The position numbers and the translations under genes are program-made. Of a DNA stretch of 64,000 nucleotides, positions 61,839-64,000 are shown piece by piece. Each line of letters opens with the position of its first letter. The first letter of the stretch is position 1. The notes below the pieces were generated by a model. It had not been told where the DNA came from. It was given only the letters and a program-made list of their open reading frames with translations, and ran no database searches. Source of the stretch: Stenocarpella maydis (Eukaryota > Ascomycota > Sordariomycetes > Diaporthales > Diaporthaceae); assembly GCA_002270565.1 (NCBI GenBank), contig NQMI01000033.1, positions 62,001 to 126,000 of the forward strand, in the 5' to 3' direction.

Positions 61839-62069
61839 ATGTTCAACCATCATTGCCCCGGAAGGAAACAACCTGGGAACTGCAGGTATTCTAAGGCCGC
61901 AAGCGATCTTCATTTCTGCAAGGAGCATCAAGTATTATGCCCCATTCACAGCCTGCTTCACATGAAGAATGAATTATGCAGACGCTGCAGCCCAACCTTG
62001 CCAAAGACACAACAGAAGGAGACCGATGGGGAGGGCAATGGAAACACGACATCTGCAAAGGATCTCTAA
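61839..62069 (+). CDS. Small Cys/His-rich protein
   Basis: A 76-aa frame starting MFNHHCPGRKQPGNC. Eight or so Cys/His residues are spaced like a small zinc-binding module: C-x8-C, CKEHQVLCPIH, ELCRRC. The C-terminus is hydrophilic (Lys/Glu/Gly-rich). It has no signal peptide. I have the impression of similar short fungal proteins of unknown function, but cannot name a family. It may be a short real gene with no intron, or one exon of a longer one. Confidence 0.5.
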   Translation: MFNHHCPGRKQPGNCRYSKAASDLHFCKEHQVLCPIHSLLHMKNELCRRCSPTLPKTQQKETDGEGNGNTTSAKDL

Positions 62070-62347
62070 AAGGGATAGAATAGGAACTGGGGCGTCTAGG
62101 TCCTTCTAGATACGAATGTTGTTGGAACACGGATTATATTATTAGAGGAGGGCCAGGAACATGTATACATCACTGCCTATCAGACAAATGGTTTATAGAG
62201 ATTGCTAATCACATTAGGCAGAGTTACTATGACCTCGGTGGTACAGGCATTTGTAATAGATGGTTAATTTGGAAGGCTAGATCGTTGAAGGCCTGTACCG
62301 ATAACGGTTTGAAACCATAATCAATTGCAGGCACTTTCACAACGATT

Positions 62348-63516
62348 TCACAATGAGCCATAACCACCGTTAGAAATGCCAGTTTCTGCTTGGTCCCCGT
62401 AAATCTTTCCTATTTTCCCATACGACTTCACTTGGCTCACAGCTAGCGCATCAACCTCATCCCGTGGCGATGCCCCGGCCGAAGCCAGGACATTTGCCAC
62501 GGCATCGCCAGCAGTCCACTTTACCATTCCCCTAGATGACGAAGCCCAGGGAGAGCTGAGGACCGTCGCGTCACCGACTTTATTCTCCTGTGAGCCATTG
62601 AGCACTCCATCCAGACTGTCATCTCCATAGTTTCCAGTTGCGTATACTTTCTGGTTGGCCTTCATCTGGAAGTAGCGATTACCTGGTTGGGTTGTACTTG
62701 GGCCAGCAATAAAATAGTTGTTGATAATATCGTGCGAGAAATTTCCACCCGTGTTCGCCGCTGTGTATGCTGCTTGGTAATTGTAGATGACGTTGTTGAT
62801 GTATTGTGTGTCGTCTTTGGATAGTGGTTGGCGATTGTGAGCGCTAACCCAGAGGTTCCCAAAGAACGTGGAAGGCCCTGTTTCTATGTGTGCCCCAAAC
62901 TGTTGCCCGATTGGAAATGCGATGATAGAGTTCGACACGGTCAAATTGACTACCCCAACGGCGTCGATAGCTGCGAACAACTCAAGTCAATGCTTTGCGG
63001 AGAGGCATTTGAACTAACTAGATTGAGAGGACAAAAGCTTTTGGTGGAACTTACTGTCCCATATGCAAAGGAGCAATGATCCAGAATGATGTTCGAGGCT
63101 TTTCCAAAATTCACCGCGCTCTTGCCGGTGCTTGGGTCTAAGCTACCTTGGCGGAACCTCACATTGGTGATGATGATGTTATTCTTGCCACTTCCCGAGA
63201 CTTCAGCTGCCATGATCCCAATGCCGGGGCTAGGAGCTTTCGAGCCATCAATGGTGAGCTGACTCGAGAGGGAGACCGCTGAGCTCAATTTGATGTATCC
63301 GGCGACATCAAACACGACAATACGCCCCGGGGCGCTCACGCAGTCACGGAAAGAGCCTGAGCCAGAATCGTTAAGGTTGGTGACATGACAAGTTGTTCCA
63401 CCTGTGCCACCAGTGGAGACCGAGCCAAACCCCACCACTCCAGGGAAGGCGAGAGCGGAGACGAGAGAGGCAAGCGTCAAACAAATAGGGATAGAAATGC
63501 TGAACATCTCGTCCAC
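62348..63516 (-). CDS. Pectate lyase (polysaccharide lyase family 1-like)
   Basis: Two minus-strand exons: 63516-63055 and 62980-62348, about 364 aa. A signal peptide (residues 1-23 or so) ends before FPGVVGFG. The right-handed beta-helix is indicated by the PL1 pattern: GFGSVSTGGTGGTTCHVTNL, RIVVFDVAGYIKL, LTIDGSKAPSPGIGI, NIIITNVRFRQGSL, NIILDHCSFAYG. The second exon carries SNSIIAFPIGQQFGAH and DTQYINNVIYNYQAAY. The family cleaves polygalacturonate by beta-elimination with Ca2+. The acceptor TTGAG is weak and the join (YGT-LFAAIDA) could be off by a residue. It would supply substrate for the GH105 enzyme at 31-32 kb. Confidence 0.88.
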
Positions 63517-64000
63517 ATTAGCTACTTGAGGCTCAAGCTAAGCTAATCCGGTGTCTTGGAAGCCAAGAACCTACAGCTTGGCGAGCTTGATCCCTTTTAT
63601 ATTTCGAGATAGATACATAAGGGTTCGCCAGGGAAGGGACCCGGCAGGGGCTCAACTCAACCGACAACCAATATGGAATGAATGGCTTGTCACGGACATG
63701 GTTGATGATATTGAAAACGGAGACGAAGTTTTGGCGTGTTTTTCCTCCAATCCCCGTCTCCGGTCCTAATGTAGCCAAGCGCCGTGGAAACCCCGCCAGC
63801 CCAACGTTACTTTGCGATTTCGGTACCTGTAATAAAGAGTCCAAATTTACTTCTGCAGCTACGCGGGGGAGGTAATAACGGGATGTCATCGACCGAGAGC
63901 GTATTCACCGGGGATTGCTATAGCCTGTATTGTCACAGAGACCCAGGCATGAGATACACAGGAATACCGCGGTAGGGATGCGTGAAAACTTATGCGGTGC
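63517..64000. other. Upstream of pectate lyase to window end
   Basis: Promoter region of the pectate lyase; no further gene is seen. Confidence 0.35.

Overview
The window is nuclear DNA of a filamentous ascomycete (Pezizomycotina, most likely a Sordariomycete). The evidence is short introns of about 50-240 bp with GT-AG ends and CTRAC-type branch sites, GC-rich coding exons, long gene-free spacers, fungal families (rhodopsin-like 7TM proteins, F-box proteins, BIM1-like copper proteins, secreted carbohydrate-active enzymes), and AT-rich transposon islands whose changes are almost all C-to-T / G-to-A transitions, the pattern left by repeat-induced point mutation (RIP). No tRNA, rRNA, CRISPR array or prokaryotic operon was seen.

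Layout. 145-3772: a large low-complexity protein of the family usually labelled 'transcription factor hoxa13'. 4680-9979: three enzyme genes side by side (FAD monooxygenase, nitrilase, cytochrome P450). 11594-13898: arginyl-tRNA synthetase. 14532-16483: ferric-reductase-type oxidoreductase. 18546-19290: BIM1/X325 copper-binding protein with a GPI-type tail. 21251-28680: a degenerate Ty3/gypsy LTR retrotransposon read on the minus strand, abutting a broken F-box gene (to 30497). 31281-32575: GH88/GH105 glycoside hydrolase. 33812-35102: rhodopsin-like 7TM protein, followed by a remnant FAD monooxygenase. 36091-36908: F-box-family-like protein. 38599-41305: GH92 mannosidase. 41759-43346: nuclear-looking DUF2461 protein. 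45362-46657: cutinase with a Gly-rich repeat region. 46658-52191: gene-poor. 52192-53556: a second rhodopsin-like 7TM protein. 54660-56340: a six-exon FAD monooxygenase. 57200-58118: AT-rich relic. 58119-58693: a near-perfect palindrome with a single N at its centre. 58930-60906: an NRPS-like adenylating enzyme relic fused in frame to a gluconokinase-like domain. 61839-62069: small Cys-rich protein. 62348-63516: pectate lyase.

How the parts relate. Housekeeping genes (ArgRS, DUF2461 protein) sit among accessory genes. GH88/105, cutinase and pectate lyase act on pectin and cutin, so a plant-associated or litter-degrading lifestyle is likely. Ferric reductase and the BIM1-like protein both concern metal handling at the cell surface. 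The 28.7-36.9 kb and 57-61 kb stretches are accessory islands of transposon debris and decaying genes. Exon boundaries were worked out by hand from splice signals and reading frame; unless flagged, the frames close without a stop.
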